The notes: generated from the sequence alone by a model not told the origin. Positions 9,158 to 21,362 are shown, counted from the stretch's first letter. The stretch: DNA of 64,000 bases from Verrucomicrobiaceae bacterium (GCA_027486585.1 JAIXOU010000034.1:1-64000); one strand, 5' to 3'. Program-made: numbers and translations.

Positions 9158-9282
9158 GGGCGCGCACGTTTAACAGGCCCACGGGGAAGTCAACCCGAGG
9201 AGCGTAGAAACGACCCTAAGATTGCTTTTTTGATCTGCTTTGGCCTTTTGACGATTTGCTGCATCGGCACTAGACAGCAGTC

Positions 9283-9912
9283 ATGTTGTTTCGAATCGCC
9301 CTTTTTCTGACTGCCTGTTTTCTTATCTCTTGCTGCACTACGGCGCGAGTGGCGGTGTCGCAACCTGTGCCACCGCGCTGGGAGAAGACGCCAGAGTGTG
9401 AAAAGGCCTCGGGGTTCGTGAGGATCGATATCTCGTTGGCGTCAAAGACGGCTCAGTTATTGACTCAAGATGGAGCCTTGCTGGCGGAGATGGACGTGTC
9501 GCCGGGCGTGCCGGGGCATGAGACGCCAAAAGGGCATTTTCGTGTGACTGAGAAGCTCCCGCTGAAGCGCTCAAACCTTTACGGACAGTATGTGAAGAAG
9601 GACACTAAGGAGGTCGTCGTCCATCGTGCCTGGGAACATCAGGGCCCAGTGCCAGAAGGCACCGAGTATCAGGGCATCGCGATGCCGTGGTGGCTGCGGC
9701 TCACGGATGACGGCGTGGGCATCCACGTCGGTGGTTTTGAGCGTGGCCAGCCGACCAGCCACGGCTGTATTCGCTGCCTGGAGGAGGCGCAAAAGGTGTT
9801 TTATGATAAGGCAGAAGTCGGCACACTTGTCTGCATCCATGAGGGGCAACACCCTGCTCCTTCACTGCTGAATGCGGCGGCAGACGCGGATTCACACACC
9901 AAAGAACGCTAA
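9283..9912 (+). CDS. L,D-transpeptidase (YkuD domain) lipoprotein
   Basis: YkuD enzymes make 3-3 peptidoglycan crosslinks or attach proteins to the wall. The catalytic motif is intact, with His148 (GIHVGG), then Ser-His160-Gly-Cys162-Ile-Arg. The preceding segment VSPGVPGHETPKGHF is the usual family landmark. The N-terminus is a lipoprotein signal with lipobox Leu-Ile-Ser-Cys17, so the enzyme is predicted to be membrane-anchored and to face the periplasm. The 209-residue length fits a single-domain member. It is divergent from the DUF1015 gene and convergent with the HD-type hydrolase. Confidence 0.93.
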   Translation: MLFRIALFLTACFLISCCTTARVAVSQPVPPRWEKTPECEKASGFVRIDISLASKTAQLLTQDGALLAEMDVSPGVPGHETPKGHFRVTEKLPLKRSNLYGQYVKKDTKEVVVHRAWEHQGPVPEGTEYQGIAMPWWLRLTDDGVGIHVGGFERGQPTSHGCIRCLEEAQKVFYDKAEVGTLVCIHEGQHPAPSLLNAAADADSHTKER

Positions 9913-9919
9913 TAAATGA

Positions 9920-10552
9920 TCATTGAGGCGATGTGCCCGCATTCAAGACGGCTATCAAGGTGTGGAGGTTTTGTTTGGCCACAGGCTCGTGCTGCATGTG
10001 GAAAAAATCCGTGAGATAGAGTCGCGGTCGAGTGGCAAACTCGATGAGAATTTCACGTCGCTTGACTCGATAGACAGCTTCTTCAACCCAAGCAAACTCA
10101 AAGCGGATTTGGCGCTCGTATTCCAGAACTCGAGGCATGGGTTTGGCAAAAATGGCAAGGTCGATGTCGATCATCCACGCATCATCTGGGCCGCTGCTTG
10201 GTTGATGTCCAGAAGTGAGCATGATGAGATCGGCGACTCGCTGAGATTGTTCCGTTTTTCCTAGCAGCTCGACCGCCAGTGCAGCGCTTTGAGATTCATT
10301 GTCGCTACGCTTTGGATCATAGATGGCATCGTGTAGCCAGAGCGCGAGTTCGACTTCATCAGGAGCCTGAAGGACCCCCAACTGACGGGCGACATCACAA
10401 GCCGAGAGGCATTCATCGAGATGCTGCAAACTGTGATAAGCGCGCTGGGACTCACTGTAAGCCGTGATCAGGCGTGTATGCCATGCGTCAGGCTGGTTGA
10501 TGCTTGGAAATGCTGAACACAGTCGCAGCCAGTGAGTTAGGGTAGTTCTCAT
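9920..10552 (-). CDS. Predicted HD-type metal-dependent phosphohydrolase
   Basis: This resembles the HD-domain family of small predicted hydrolases often annotated as COG4339. The metal-site motifs are YHSLQHLDEC, then WLHDAIYDP (His-Asp pair) with a later SGHQ and DIDLAIF. I start it at the ATG at 10550-10552 (MRTTLTHWLRL, 210 residues). The reading frame is open further upstream to 10771, but that stretch is the reverse of a decayed LysR gene and reads as low-complexity Pro/Ser/Arg sequence. Members lack a proven substrate. The gene ends eight bases before the end of the transpeptidase gene on the opposite strand. Confidence 0.82.
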   Translation of the reverse strand: MRTTLTHWLRLCSAFPSINQPDAWHTRLITAYSESQRAYHSLQHLDECLSACDVARQLGVLQAPDEVELALWLHDAIYDPKRSDNESQSAALAVELLGKTEQSQRVADLIMLTSGHQPSSGPDDAWMIDIDLAIFAKPMPRVLEYERQIRFEFAWVEEAVYRVKRREILIEFATRPRLYLTDFFHMQHEPVAKQNLHTLIAVLNAGTSPQ

Positions 10553-10560
10553 TTTCAAAA

Positions 10561-10806
10561 CAAAATATTCTTCACCAATTGAGCAACATGTAGCGGGAGT
10601 TTTCGGTGTTTGCGGATGAGGGTGACGATGGATTCTTTGCGACGACACAGGGAGAGGGCGCGACGTGGCACGAAGGCTAGGCCGAAACCGGATGCAACGA
10701 GGTTGATGATGAGATCGAAGCGATCCAGTTGAAACGGCAGACGACTCCAGGGTGGCGCTGGTGCTTGGCATAAAAAAGTCCGGGCATATGCACCAGCGCT
10801 AAGGTT
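10561..10806 (-). pseudogene. Remnant of a LysR-type regulator gene
   Basis: The reverse strand encodes pieces of a LysR regulator closely matching the intact one at 16988-17911. First comes TLALVHMPGLFYAKHQRHP (intact copy TLAMAHMPGLFHANHQRHP). Then, after a deletion of about 100 residues, comes DLIINLVASGFGLAFVPRRA, then RRKESIVTL joined directly to the C-terminal RKHRKLPLHVAQLVKNILF with about 13 residues missing. The DNA-binding domain is absent. Two internal deletions and no start codon make it non-functional. It sits directly upstream of the HD hydrolase gene. Confidence 0.88.
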
Positions 10807-10939
10807 ACGAAAAACGTGAAAAAGAGCCTAATTCGCCTTCATTCTTCAGCGCATTGATTCTATGCCCAAAACCCCAGCACCTATTTTCCGACTCCCCAGA
10901 TGAAAGTTGCTCTACCCCGTCACGTTGACGCATATACCC

Positions 10940-12265
10940 ATGATGATGAATCGCCGAAAACTCCTCCGCCAATTCGCCGCTACGGCGGGTGCGGCTTTTA
11001 GCGCGCCGTTGTTTCCGAACATCGCTCAGGCAGCCTTGCGTAGTTCCGGAGGTGGGCCGAAGCGGGTGATCTTTTTCCTTCAAAATCAGGGATTCGATCC
11101 GAAGACCTGCATTCCGGCTGGGATGAAGAACAGTGGCTCGCTGGCCAAGGCGAAGCTGCCGGAGCCAATCGAGGCACTGGAGCCTTTCAAAGATCGCCTG
11201 CACATCATCAACGGTCTCCACGGTCTCCACACCAGCCCGTCGCACAGCGCCTTTTTCGGCGCGCTCGGTGGGTATCGCGGCGACGATGGCGCGCCGCCCC
11301 TCGGACCCACGATTGATTATGAATTGAGCAAAGTGCTGCCTCAGACGCTCATGCCTCATCTTTGCATCGGCATGGACTCGATGGAGAACATGAAGGCCAA
11401 GCCCACGGTCGCGAACCTCTCGGCCAGTGGAGCCGGGCAGCCGATCTTCATGCAGTCCAACCCGAATCACCTCTACCAGATGCTCTACGGCGGCATCTCG
11501 GATGGGGATATCCGCAAGCAGCATGAGGCTCGCTCGAGCATGTTCGACCGCATCGAGCAACTCGCCGCCGCAGATGGCCAAAGCCTGCCGATGGCGGACC
11601 AGCAGCGCTACGAGCAATACGTGAAGGGATTCCATGACATCAATGATCTGCGTGGGCGTCTCGGCGGCGTTTCCGAGCATCTGCGGAAGTTTGCGCCGAA
11701 AGTGGATGATCGCTACACCAAGCCGCAGTTCGAGACCGACTGGCACGACGTGCTGCTCGATCTCGGCATCTCAGCGCTCAAATCGGGCATCACCAGCGTG
11801 CTCACCATCGGCTCAGGCCGGGGCGAGATTTTTGGTTCGTGGAAAGGGCTCGGCGTCGAGGAGCAAGGACACAACCTGGGGCACATGGAGCAGCCGGACA
11901 ATCCGATCTGGATCAAGATCCGCCAATACAACAGCCGCATGCTCGTGAAGCTGATGGAGCAGTTGGAAAGCGTGCCCGAAGGCAGCGGCACGATGATGGA
12001 CAACACGCTCATCGTTTACACCAGCAACAACGCCGACAAACAACACACCGCCGGCGCGACCTGGCCAGTGATGCTGCTCGGCAACTGCGGTGGCATTTTC
12101 AAAACCGGCTGCTTCACCCAGCTCGATGGCAAACGTCCGATCAATGCGCTCTACTCGACGCTGCTGAATGTTTCCGGCGTGCCGTGCGAGCGCTTCAACC
12201 TGAGCGACAAGATGGCGGCGAAGTTCGACGCCGGCACCGGGCCGCTCAAAGAAATCCTGGTGTGA
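10940..12265 (+). CDS. DUF1552 family Tat-exported protein
   Basis: DUF1552 proteins are secreted proteins of unknown function, abundant in Planctomycetes, Verrucomicrobia and myxobacteria. They are typically encoded next to DUF1592/DUF1588 cytochrome-like proteins, as is the case here. The N-terminus [20 protein letters not shown] is a Tat-like signal ending at AQA; three consecutive ATGs (10940, 10943, 10946) are all possible starts and an upstream ATG-like start at 10907 lacks support. Family segments visible are [25 protein letters not shown], the HNLGHM motif and [10 protein letters not shown]. The overall fold resembles alkaline-phosphatase-like DUF1501 proteins, but catalysis is unproven. 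It overlaps the next gene by four bases. Confidence 0.9.
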   Translation: MMMNRRKLLRQFAATAGAAFSAPLFPNIAQAALRSSGGGPKRVIFFLQNQGFDPKTCIPAGMKNSGSLAKAKLPEPIEALEPFKDRLHIINGLHGLHTSPSHSAFFGALGGYRGDDGAPPLGPTIDYELSKVLPQTLMPHLCIGMDSMENMKAKPTVANLSASGAGQPIFMQSNPNHLYQMLYGGISDGDIRKQHEARSSMFDRIEQLAAADGQSLPMADQQRYEQYVKGFHDINDLRGRLGGVSEHLRKFAPKVDDRYTKPQFETDWHDVLLDLGISALKSGITSVLTIGSGRGEIFGSWKGLGVEEQGHNLGHMEQPDNPIWIKIRQYNSRMLVKLMEQLESVPEGSGTMMDNTLIVYTSNNADKQHTAGATWPVMLLGNCGGIFKTGCFTQLDGKRPINALYSTLLNVSGVPCERFNLSDKMAAKFDAGTGPLKEILV

Positions 12266-13782
12266 TCCGTGCGCTCCTGATTGGTTTCTTCGGCCTCGCA
12301 GCCACGGTTTGTGCCCAGCACTGGCCGCAGGCGTCCGGGCCGAACCTCAATTGGAAAATCGAAGGGCCTGAGCCGCCGCTAGCGTGGTCGGTCGTGGGCG
12401 GCAAAAACATCCTCTGGCGCAAGACGCTGCCAGAGGGCGGACAAAGCGCGGTGACGATCTGGGGGGATCGCGCCTTCGTCACGACACATCGTCCGATGAA
12501 TGAAACCAGCGACCGGCTGGAGCCCAACATCGTCGGCTACTGCCTCGATGCGAACACGGGCAAGATTCTCTGGACCGTCGATCTTCCCGGCACGGACCCG
12601 GTGCAGACGGCGGGCATTTTCAGCGACGGCACCGTCTTTGCGCCCATCGCCGATGGCGAGCACGTCTGGTTCTTTAACCGCTGCGGCTCGATGGGCTGCT
12701 TTGATTTCAATGGCAAGCCCGTGTGGCTCCGAGAGTTCCGCCCGCTGACTCGCCACGCGAACCGCGAATGCGAACCCATCCTCGTGGGCGACAAGATCAT
12801 CACGGTCGAGGTCCGCAACCAAGAGGCTGGGATGCAAATCGAACGCCACAAGCCCGTGCCGCCGGGGATCGAGCCGCGCGATGTGTGGACCTACCTGCAC
12901 GCGATCGACAAAAAGACCGGCAAAGTCGTCTGGATCGAAGAAGCGGGCACCTGCGTCCACAATACGCCCATGGTCGGGCAGTTGGCCGATGGACGCTGGG
13001 CGGTGGTGCATGGTCGCGGCGGCGGCCATGATCCTTTGGAGAAACCCTATGGCGTGAGCCTGACCCTGCTCGATTCCGGCAAGACGCACTGGAGTCGCGA
13101 AATCAATGGCGAGAGTTCCTTCAACTCGCTTTGGAATGCCAAGCAGGTGTTCTGGTTTCAAGGCTCCAACCACCTAGTGCTCGACAGTGCGACGGGCGAA
13201 GTGATGCGGACTCAAGATGTGACGGCCAAAGTGGACCTCACCGACGCGGAGACTGGCAAGCGCGAGTCGGGCGTTGCGCTGAAAGTCGGCAAGCGGATGC
13301 CACTGACGAATCAGACCAACATCGTCGCGGGTGACTGGCACTACTTCCTCGCCCACGACATCACCGCCATTGGCCGCGTGCATCTTGAAACCGGCAAGAC
13401 GGAATACCTGCGCGTTCCAGCACAGTTTGTCGCCGGCCCTGAGCCAAAGCGAATCTGGGAGAAGCGTGATGCCCTTCCGAATGACACGAAGAACTCACGC
13501 GGCATCGACATCGCGACCGACAAACGCGCGAAGGGCACCGGTTGGGGCCATGTCTCCGCCGCGAGCCCGATTCTGGTCAATCGCCACCTATTCTTCCCCA
13601 TCATGAACGGCACCGTTTATGTCATCGATGCGTTTGCCGAAACGCTCGATGAAAAAGCCCTCGTCGCGATCAATGACCTCGGACCCGCAGGTGAGACCTG
13701 GACGCTCGCATCGTTCAGTTACGCCAATGGCCGCCTCTGGATGCACACGATGAAAGAGGTCATATGCATTGGAATCAAATGA
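12262..13782 (+). CDS. Secreted PQQ-like beta-propeller protein
   Basis: The protein has repeated beta-propeller blades of the quinoprotein/WD type, for example [40 protein letters not shown] and [15 protein letters not shown] choose GTG at 12262, which overlaps the DUF1552 stop in a GTGA arrangement and directly starts a signal peptide ([18 protein letters not shown]). This gives 506 residues. The reading frame is open further upstream but there it only mirrors the DUF1552 gene. It is probably periplasmic. Whether it binds PQQ is unknown; many such verrucomicrobial proteins are just PQQ-like propellers. The coupling with DUF1552 and the cytochrome gene that follows suggests a shared extracytoplasmic oxidative or hydrolytic role. 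Confidence 0.9.
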   Translation: MIRALLIGFFGLAATVCAQHWPQASGPNLNWKIEGPEPPLAWSVVGGKNILWRKTLPEGGQSAVTIWGDRAFVTTHRPMNETSDRLEPNIVGYCLDANTGKILWTVDLPGTDPVQTAGIFSDGTVFAPIADGEHVWFFNRCGSMGCFDFNGKPVWLREFRPLTRHANRECEPILVGDKIITVEVRNQEAGMQIERHKPVPPGIEPRDVWTYLHAIDKKTGKVVWIEEAGTCVHNTPMVGQLADGRWAVVHGRGGGHDPLEKPYGVSLTLLDSGKTHWSREINGESSFNSLWNAKQVFWFQGSNHLVLDSATGEVMRTQDVTAKVDLTDAETGKRESGVALKVGKRMPLTNQTNIVAGDWHYFLAHDITAIGRVHLETGKTEYLRVPAQFVAGPEPKRIWEKRDALPNDTKNSRGIDIATDKRAKGTGWGHVSAASPILVNRHLFFPIMNGTVYVIDAFAETLDEKALVAINDLGPAGETWTLASFSYANGRLWMHTMKEVICIGIK

Positions 13783-13858
13783 CTGCCTTCACCGCGACCT
13801 AGCTGTGCCGCCTCACCCTACTGACATCCACTTCTTATAACCTACTGCATTTTGATTT

Positions 13859-13925
13859 CCCACAGATTCAGGGAGGCCAGCAGATTGAAATTAAAATAAT
13901 CTGCGGGCCTCCCTGAATCTGCGGG
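13859..13925. repeat. Long inverted repeat (hairpin)
   Basis: Two 28-base arms, 13859-13886 and 13898-13925, are complementary at 26 of 28 positions around an 11-base A-rich loop. The core is CAGATTCAGGGAGGCC. It stands between the propeller gene and the cytochrome gene. It lacks a T-run after the right arm, so it fits a REP-like or dispersed palindromic element as well as a terminator or transcript-stability hairpin. Confidence 0.8.
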
Positions 13926-13962
13926 AAGAATTTAAACCTCTCCATTTTGCCCCAGCACCCCA

Positions 13963-16626
<2,664 letters not shown>

Positions 16627-16987
16627 ACATTCATTCCGGAACGCAGCACGATATCACAAAGTCCTGCGGCCGCTCGATCAGTCACCAATGCAGAGGTAGA
16701 ACTCTCGCTTCTTCACCATGAAGTCCACGTTGATCAAGGTGCTCTCTTGCATGGCCTTTAACCTTCAAACGGAAAAAGAAGATAGTCGAATTGCGCCAGG
16801 GTTTGGTTTCACAAGGCTTCTTCGACTCGAAGCGGCTGTGTCTTGGGTGACACCGCCCAAGAGGCAAGCAACCTTGTGGAATCAATGACATATGCAAATC
16901 GGCGGTCCGCTGTTCCTGAATCTAGGTTTAAGATAAGTCAACTTACCTTAAGTCCTGGATTAGCGCTAAAGACCTTCTCAGCTGTGC
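16627..16987. other. Intergenic region without a recognised gene
   Basis: About 360 bases separate the cytochrome gene from the convergent LysR gene. I find only short unconvincing reading frames, the best being a reverse-strand 24-codon frame (16678-16752). The notable structure is the palindrome at 16928-16951, listed separately. Confidence 0.5.
16928..16951. repeat. Near-perfect 24-base AT-rich palindrome
   Basis: TTAAGATAAGT and ACTTACCTTAA pair at 10 of 11 positions around a CA centre. It lies 36 bases beyond the LysR stop codon, so it could act as a terminator stem, but two-fold symmetry with a two-base centre also suits a dimeric regulator. Confidence 0.55.
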
Positions 16988-17911
16988 TTATTTGGTTTCT
17001 CCGAAAAGAATATTCTCCACGAAATTAGCGACGTGTGCAGGCAGCTTTCGGTGTTTGCGGGTTAGGGCGACGATTTCGCGCTCGAAAGAATCGCTCATGG
17101 GAAGGGTGACGATAGATTCTTTGCGGCGATACAGGGCAAGGGCGCGACGTGGCACAAAGGCTAGGCCAAAACCGGATGCAACGAGGTTGATAATGAGATC
17201 GAAGCTATCCAGTTCCATGGCGGGCTGGACGACAAGCTGCTGACGTTTCATCCAATGGCGCAGAGATTTTCCTGTTTCGGTTTCAGCGTTGATCATCAGC
17301 CAGGGCTGATTGTGAAGCCAAGTTATCAGGCGAACAGCGCTTTTCATAGGTGCCTTGGTTGCTAGGGCAGCGGGTGCAATCAATTCAAAACGATCTTTAA
17401 AACGATGCGTGATCTTCACCGAGTCTGGCAGTGGTGTGGGCGGACAGAGTACTCCGACGTCGATCTCGTTGGCCTCTAGAGCGGTGAAAATGCTGCTGCT
17501 GGGATTGTAGCTGACACGGCAGACGACCTCGGGATGGCGCTGGTGGTTGGCATGAAAAAGTCCGGGCATGTGAGCCATGGCTAAGGTGCGGGAGACGCTC
17601 ACACGAACGACTGGCTTCGCCGCTCCAAAGGCCGCGTGCAGTCCGTCCAGCGTGGCTGCGACTCCACCAATCAACCGAGCAGCCTCAGCGGCGAGATACT
17701 TTCCTGCCTCAGTCACTTCGACAGAGCGTGTCGTGCGGTTGATCAGGTTCAGCCCGAGCCTATGTTCCAGTGTTTGCATCTGACGCGTCAGAGCACTGGG
17801 AGAAAGCCCGGCTTCTCGAGCGGCTCGTGTAAAGCTGCGATGCTTCACCACGAGATGAAACAAGTGTAGTGCGTGCAGATCGAATGGTTTCGTGGCGATG
17901 TATTCTTGCAT
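16988..17911 (-). CDS. LysR-type transcriptional regulator
   Basis: The N-terminal winged helix-turn-helix is intact (HLVVKHRSFTRAAREAGLSP, then SALTRQMQTLEHRLGLNLI). A periplasmic-binding-protein-like effector domain follows, with the family landmark LVASGFGLAFVPRRA. Start chosen is MQEYIATKPFDLHAL (17911); a start at 17932 would lie inside the palindrome at 17928-17940. It is divergently transcribed from the ferredoxin gene, with 86 bases between the chosen starts, the classical layout for a LysR regulator and its target. A decayed paralogue of the same gene lies at 10561-10806. The effector is unknown. Confidence 0.92.
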   Translation of the reverse strand: MQEYIATKPFDLHALHLFHLVVKHRSFTRAAREAGLSPSALTRQMQTLEHRLGLNLINRTTRSVEVTEAGKYLAAEAARLIGGVAATLDGLHAAFGAAKPVVRVSVSRTLAMAHMPGLFHANHQRHPEVVCRVSYNPSSSIFTALEANEIDVGVLCPPTPLPDSVKITHRFKDRFELIAPAALATKAPMKSAVRLITWLHNQPWLMINAETETGKSLRHWMKRQQLVVQPAMELDSFDLIINLVASGFGLAFVPRRALALYRRKESIVTLPMSDSFEREIVALTRKHRKLPAHVANFVENILFGETK

Positions 17912-17913
17912 TA

Positions 17914-17940
17914 TTGACAACAATACCTGCATTTAATGCA
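17914..17940. promoter_or_regulatory. Candidate LysR operator between the LysR and ferredoxin genes
   Basis: Within the divergent intergenic region there is ATTGACAACAAT, a partial inverted repeat, followed by TGCATTTAATGCA (17928-17940), an interrupted palindrome with TGCAT/ATGCA half-sites. LysR proteins usually bind such T-N11-A palindromes just upstream of their own start. Assignment is by position and symmetry only. Confidence 0.4.
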
Positions 17941-17997
17941 TTTCACGCAATTCTTTAGCCGTGCGATGTCTGGGCCTCAATCAACCCAAACAATCTT

Positions 17998-18225
17998 ATG
18001 GCTGAAATCCAAAACCGACTTCCACAAAACATTCCTGGCCGTTTCTTCGTCGATGATAGCTGCATCGACTGCGACCTCTGCCGAGAAAACACACCTGACT
18101 TCTTTCGCCGTGATGACGACATCGGCCAAAGCTTTGTCTTCCGCCAACCCGAAACGCCTGAAGAAATCCAGCAGTGCTTAGACGCGCTCGATGGTTGCCC
18201 GACGAACTCGATTGGGGAGGTTTAA
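17998..18225 (+). CDS. Small 4Fe-4S ferredoxin
   Basis: This 75-residue protein is a low-molecular-weight ferredoxin with a single cluster. Cysteines at CIDCDLC (first three ligands) and at GCP near the C-terminus (fourth ligand) form the Cx2Cx2C...CP pattern. The spacing and the Asp-rich segment between them match single-cluster ferredoxins of the Fer4_13/Fer4_15 type. It would donate electrons to an unknown reductase or oxygenase. It is divergent from a LysR regulator and 45 bases upstream of a cytochrome-type gene. Confidence 0.9.
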   Translation: MAEIQNRLPQNIPGRFFVDDSCIDCDLCRENTPDFFRRDDDIGQSFVFRQPETPEEIQQCLDALDGCPTNSIGEV

Positions 18226-18270
18226 CTTCGTATGGAATCGCTGTTTCGGCGCGTATGAAGCTTCCCCCCG

Positions 18271-21200
18271 ATGATTGTGAACTCTTGTTATTTAATCTTT
18301 GCCGGCCTCTGTCTGGGAGTGTCGACCATTGTTGCGGCTCCTGCTTGGAAAGACGCTGAGAGCGTGTTGAAAGCGCGGTGCTACGAATGTCATAATGACA
18401 AAAAAATGAAGGGAGATGTCGATCTCCAGCAGTTCGCGGCTGATCCGCAGATTGCAAAGCAGTTTGAGGTGTGGATCAAGGTCAAGGACACCGTTGAAAG
18501 CGGCGACATGCCACCGCCGAAAGCCCACCAAATGAGCGATCAGGAACACGGCGCCTTACTCGGTTGGGTCAGTGGTGAGCTGGATCATCTGGCACAGTCG
18601 CAATCAGGCGATCCAGGGCCCGTGACGATGCGTCGTTTGACCAATGCCGAGTATGACAATACGATTCGTGATCTCACTGGACGAAGCTACGGCCTAGCGG
18701 ATGAGTTCCAAACCGATGGCGGTGGAGGTGAAGGTTTCACGAACACGGGTGATGTGCTTTTCATGAGCCCGGCAGCCATTGATAAATATTTCAATGCCGC
18801 ACGAAAGCTGGCGGACTATGCCACGATCATGCCGGGAACAGGCATTGTTTTCAACCCACAGCGCATCGGCCTGCGCGGCGTGGAACAGTTGAAAGCGCAG
18901 GCGCAGCAGGGACTCTATGTTTGGTATCAGCAGAAAGCGGCACCCCATCTGCCCAAAGATGACGAGCCGATGCGTGAAGCCGATTACATGCTGGCCTGCT
19001 GGATGCATAAGCAGACCCAGACTCCGCTGGATCAGTTGGCCAAGGACATGAAGCTGAGCATTCATTTCCTGAACAATTGGTGGAATCTCGTCAACAGCAC
19101 GGAACCAAAGAGTCGTTTTCTTGATCTGACTCGTGTCGCGTGGCGGGAACTACCGGCAGATGAAAAAACGGCCCGAGAGCGCATCCAAGGCATCGAGGCA
19201 GATCTACACTCTTGGAATAATCCCAAACATCCCGGCAGCGGCGTTCAACGCCAGCAACAAGACAGCGACGGCATCCGCCCCTATAACATGCAGACGGCTG
19301 TGAAAGATAAGTCACATGTTTATCTCTGCATTGGTGACACCGGAGATGGCAACAAAGGCGACATCGCTCTAGTGACTTACATTGAGGTCAGTATCGGTAA
19401 GAAAAAAGAAAACTACTTCCATTGGCTCAATAGGTCGCTCGATGAAAAGCGTAAGCTCGTTGCGAGCAATCCACCGCCGCCAAATCTTGATCTTCTCAAG
19501 GCGCGGATCGCCGAGCTGGAAAAAATTCGCGCCATCTATGGCAAGCATCCTCAGGGACGTCAGATCGAGCCCCACGTGATCGGACTTGCAGCGCCGACCG
19601 TTGTCACGATCCCCATGCCTGAAGGCGCGCATTGGCTAAAAATCGAGTCCAGACTCGACCTGCAAAACCCAGAGGCGGAAGAAGCAACCATTCAATGGGC
19701 CATCTCTACCGATAAACCGCGCGACGTGACCAAGATTATGCCCGGTGTGCTGACCATCTGGAAACGCGCCACGAAGAAGTCCGGCGAGACCATGAACGAC
19801 TTCAACAAAATGAAGGTAGCCTTTCCAGATATGTTTGAGCGTCGGCTCGAAGAAGTGGCGGGTAATCTTTTCCGCAACGGCAAGCCAGGCATCAGTGTGT
19901 ATTATTTTAGTGATGAACAGCTCGGTCAATTGCTCGGCCAAAAAGACCGCTGGAAGCTTGAGGAGATGAAGAAGGACTGGAGTTTGGCCGGCAATCCCAA
20001 TTTGAAGCCTGACCAGCAGAAGCAGTTCGATGGCTCCATTCTCTGGCATCTGCAGCAGTTTGCCAAACGCGCTTGGCGCAGACCGATCACTGAGGAAGAG
20101 TCCCAGAAGTTAAATTCCCTGTATTTTGCCAGCCGCGCCAAAGAACTGGACCGTGAATCTGCAGCACGCGAAGTGCTGGTGCGCATCCTCGTCTCGCCCC
20201 ATTTCCTTTTCAAAGCAGAGACACTTCCGCTCGCACAGACGGAACCTGGAGACGTGAAGCTCAACGCGTTTGAGTTGGCGTCGCGCCTGAGTTACTTTCT
20301 GTGGGCTTCCATGCCCGATTGGGAACTGCGCAAAGTCGCTGAAGATGGCACACTCACCCAGCCTGAAGTGCTGGCGGCACAGACAAAACGAATGCTCCGT
20401 GATCCCAAAGCTAGCGCCATGGCAAAAGAGTTCGCGGGTCAGTGGTTGAAGTTCAGTGGCTTTGATGAAAAGAGCAGCGTCGATGAAAAGGCGTTCCCGC
20501 AGTTCACTCCCGAACTGCGTGCGGACATGCAGCATGAGATCGAAGAGTTTTTCACGCATCTCGTACAAGAGGATCGCAGCGTCTCCGACATCATCATGGG
20601 CGACTACAGTTTCATGAATGAGCGACTCGGCTGGCACTACGGAGTACCAAACATTGTCGGAAATCAATTCCGCGAAGTCAAAGTCGGACAGCATCATCGT
20701 GGCGGACTCTTGGGAATGGGCGCTATCTTGACGAAAACCTCACGTCCTAGCCGCACCAGCCCGGTGCTACGAGGCGATTATTTGTATCAAGTCGTGCTTG
20801 GCTTCAGTTCGCCACCACCACCGCCCAATGTGCCTGAGCTTAAGGAAGCCAGCAAACCTGCCAGCCTGCGTGAAGCACTCATGCAGCATCGTGCCGATCA
20901 GGCCTGTGCGGTTTGTCACGATCGCATCGACCCGCTTGGCTTTGCTTTGGAGCGCTTTGATCCCATCGGTCGCTTCCGCGCTGAAGCGGACATTGATGAC
21001 ACAGGCGAGCTGAAAGACGGCACCAAATTCCAAGGTCTTGACGGCCTGCGCACCTATCTTAAAAAGAACGAACCGAACTTCACTGCGCAATTCAGCCGCA
21101 AGCTTCTTGGCTACTCGCTGGGCCGGCAAACATTGCCGAGCGACAAAGCGCTGATCGCGCAGATGCAGGATTCACTGGCAAAGAACAATGGCAAGTTTTC

Positions 21201-21276
21201 CGCCGCCGTTCTCACCATCATTCGAAGTCGCCAGTTTCTCAATCGCCGAGGTGAACCCGCGGTCGCGGGGAATTAA
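18271..21276 (+). CDS. Large DUF1592-type cytochrome c domain protein
   Basis: This 1001-residue exported protein shows the complete modular order of the family. After a signal peptide (to about residue 24) comes an N-terminal cytochrome domain with Cys37-x-x-Cys40-His41 and GDMPPPKAHQMSD. Next is a DUF1587-like segment (RRLTNAEYDNTIRDLTGR), then a long central insert, a DUF1595/DUF1592 region (ELASRLSYFLWASMPDWEL) and DUF1588 with Cys879-x-x-Cys882-His883 in CAVCHDRIDPLGF. A DUF1585 tail (RKLLGYSLGRQTLPSD) closes it. The family is very common in Planctomycetes and Verrucomicrobia but its reaction is unknown. No DUF1552 partner is adjacent, unlike the copy at 13963. Confidence 0.92.
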   Translation: MIVNSCYLIFAGLCLGVSTIVAAPAWKDAESVLKARCYECHNDKKMKGDVDLQQFAADPQIAKQFEVWIKVKDTVESGDMPPPKAHQMSDQEHGALLGWVSGELDHLAQSQSGDPGPVTMRRLTNAEYDNTIRDLTGRSYGLADEFQTDGGGGEGFTNTGDVLFMSPAAIDKYFNAARKLADYATIMPGTGIVFNPQRIGLRGVEQLKAQAQQGLYVWYQQKAAPHLPKDDEPMREADYMLACWMHKQTQTPLDQLAKDMKLSIHFLNNWWNLVNSTEPKSRFLDLTRVAWRELPADEKTARERIQGIEADLHSWNNPKHPGSGVQRQQQDSDGIRPYNMQTAVKDKSHVYLCIGDTGDGNKGDIALVTYIEVSIGKKKENYFHWLNRSLDEKRKLVASNPPPPNLDLLKARIAELEKIRAIYGKHPQGRQIEPHVIGLAAPTVVTIPMPEGAHWLKIESRLDLQNPEAEEATIQWAISTDKPRDVTKIMPGVLTIWKRATKKSGETMNDFNKMKVAFPDMFERRLEEVAGNLFRNGKPGISVYYFSDEQLGQLLGQKDRWKLEEMKKDWSLAGNPNLKPDQQKQFDGSILWHLQQFAKRAWRRPITEEESQKLNSLYFASRAKELDRESAAREVLVRILVSPHFLFKAETLPLAQTEPGDVKLNAFELASRLSYFLWASMPDWELRKVAEDGTLTQPEVLAAQTKRMLRDPKASAMAKEFAGQWLKFSGFDEKSSVDEKAFPQFTPELRADMQHEIEEFFTHLVQEDRSVSDIIMGDYSFMNERLGWHYGVPNIVGNQFREVKVGQHHRGGLLGMGAILTKTSRPSRTSPVLRGDYLYQVVLGFSSPPPPPNVPELKEASKPASLREALMQHRADQACAVCHDRIDPLGFALERFDPIGRFRAEADIDDTGELKDGTKFQGLDGLRTYLKKNEPNFTAQFSRKLLGYSLGRQTLPSDKALIAQMQDSLAKNNGKFSAAVLTIIRSRQFLNRRGEPAVAGN

Positions 21277-21362
21277 CAGAGCCACAAAGTTGAGCCGAAG
21301 CGCCGTAAAGACTTGGAATTGTCGCCAATCAGGGTGCATTAGGGAGCATAGAAATTCCCTCA

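Noticed and set aside
10907-10939. Longer start for the DUF1552 protein
   Set aside because: The segment before the triple ATG is not signal-like; the Tat signal begins at MMMNRRKLL.
11839-12261. Upstream extension of the propeller protein
   Set aside because: It only reads antisense-like out-of-frame sequence over the DUF1552 gene and has Arg/Gln-rich low-complexity composition; the GTG at 12262 gives a signal peptide.
16678-16897. Short minus-strand frames between the cytochrome and LysR genes
   Set aside because: No domain, no signal and short; the region reads as non-coding.
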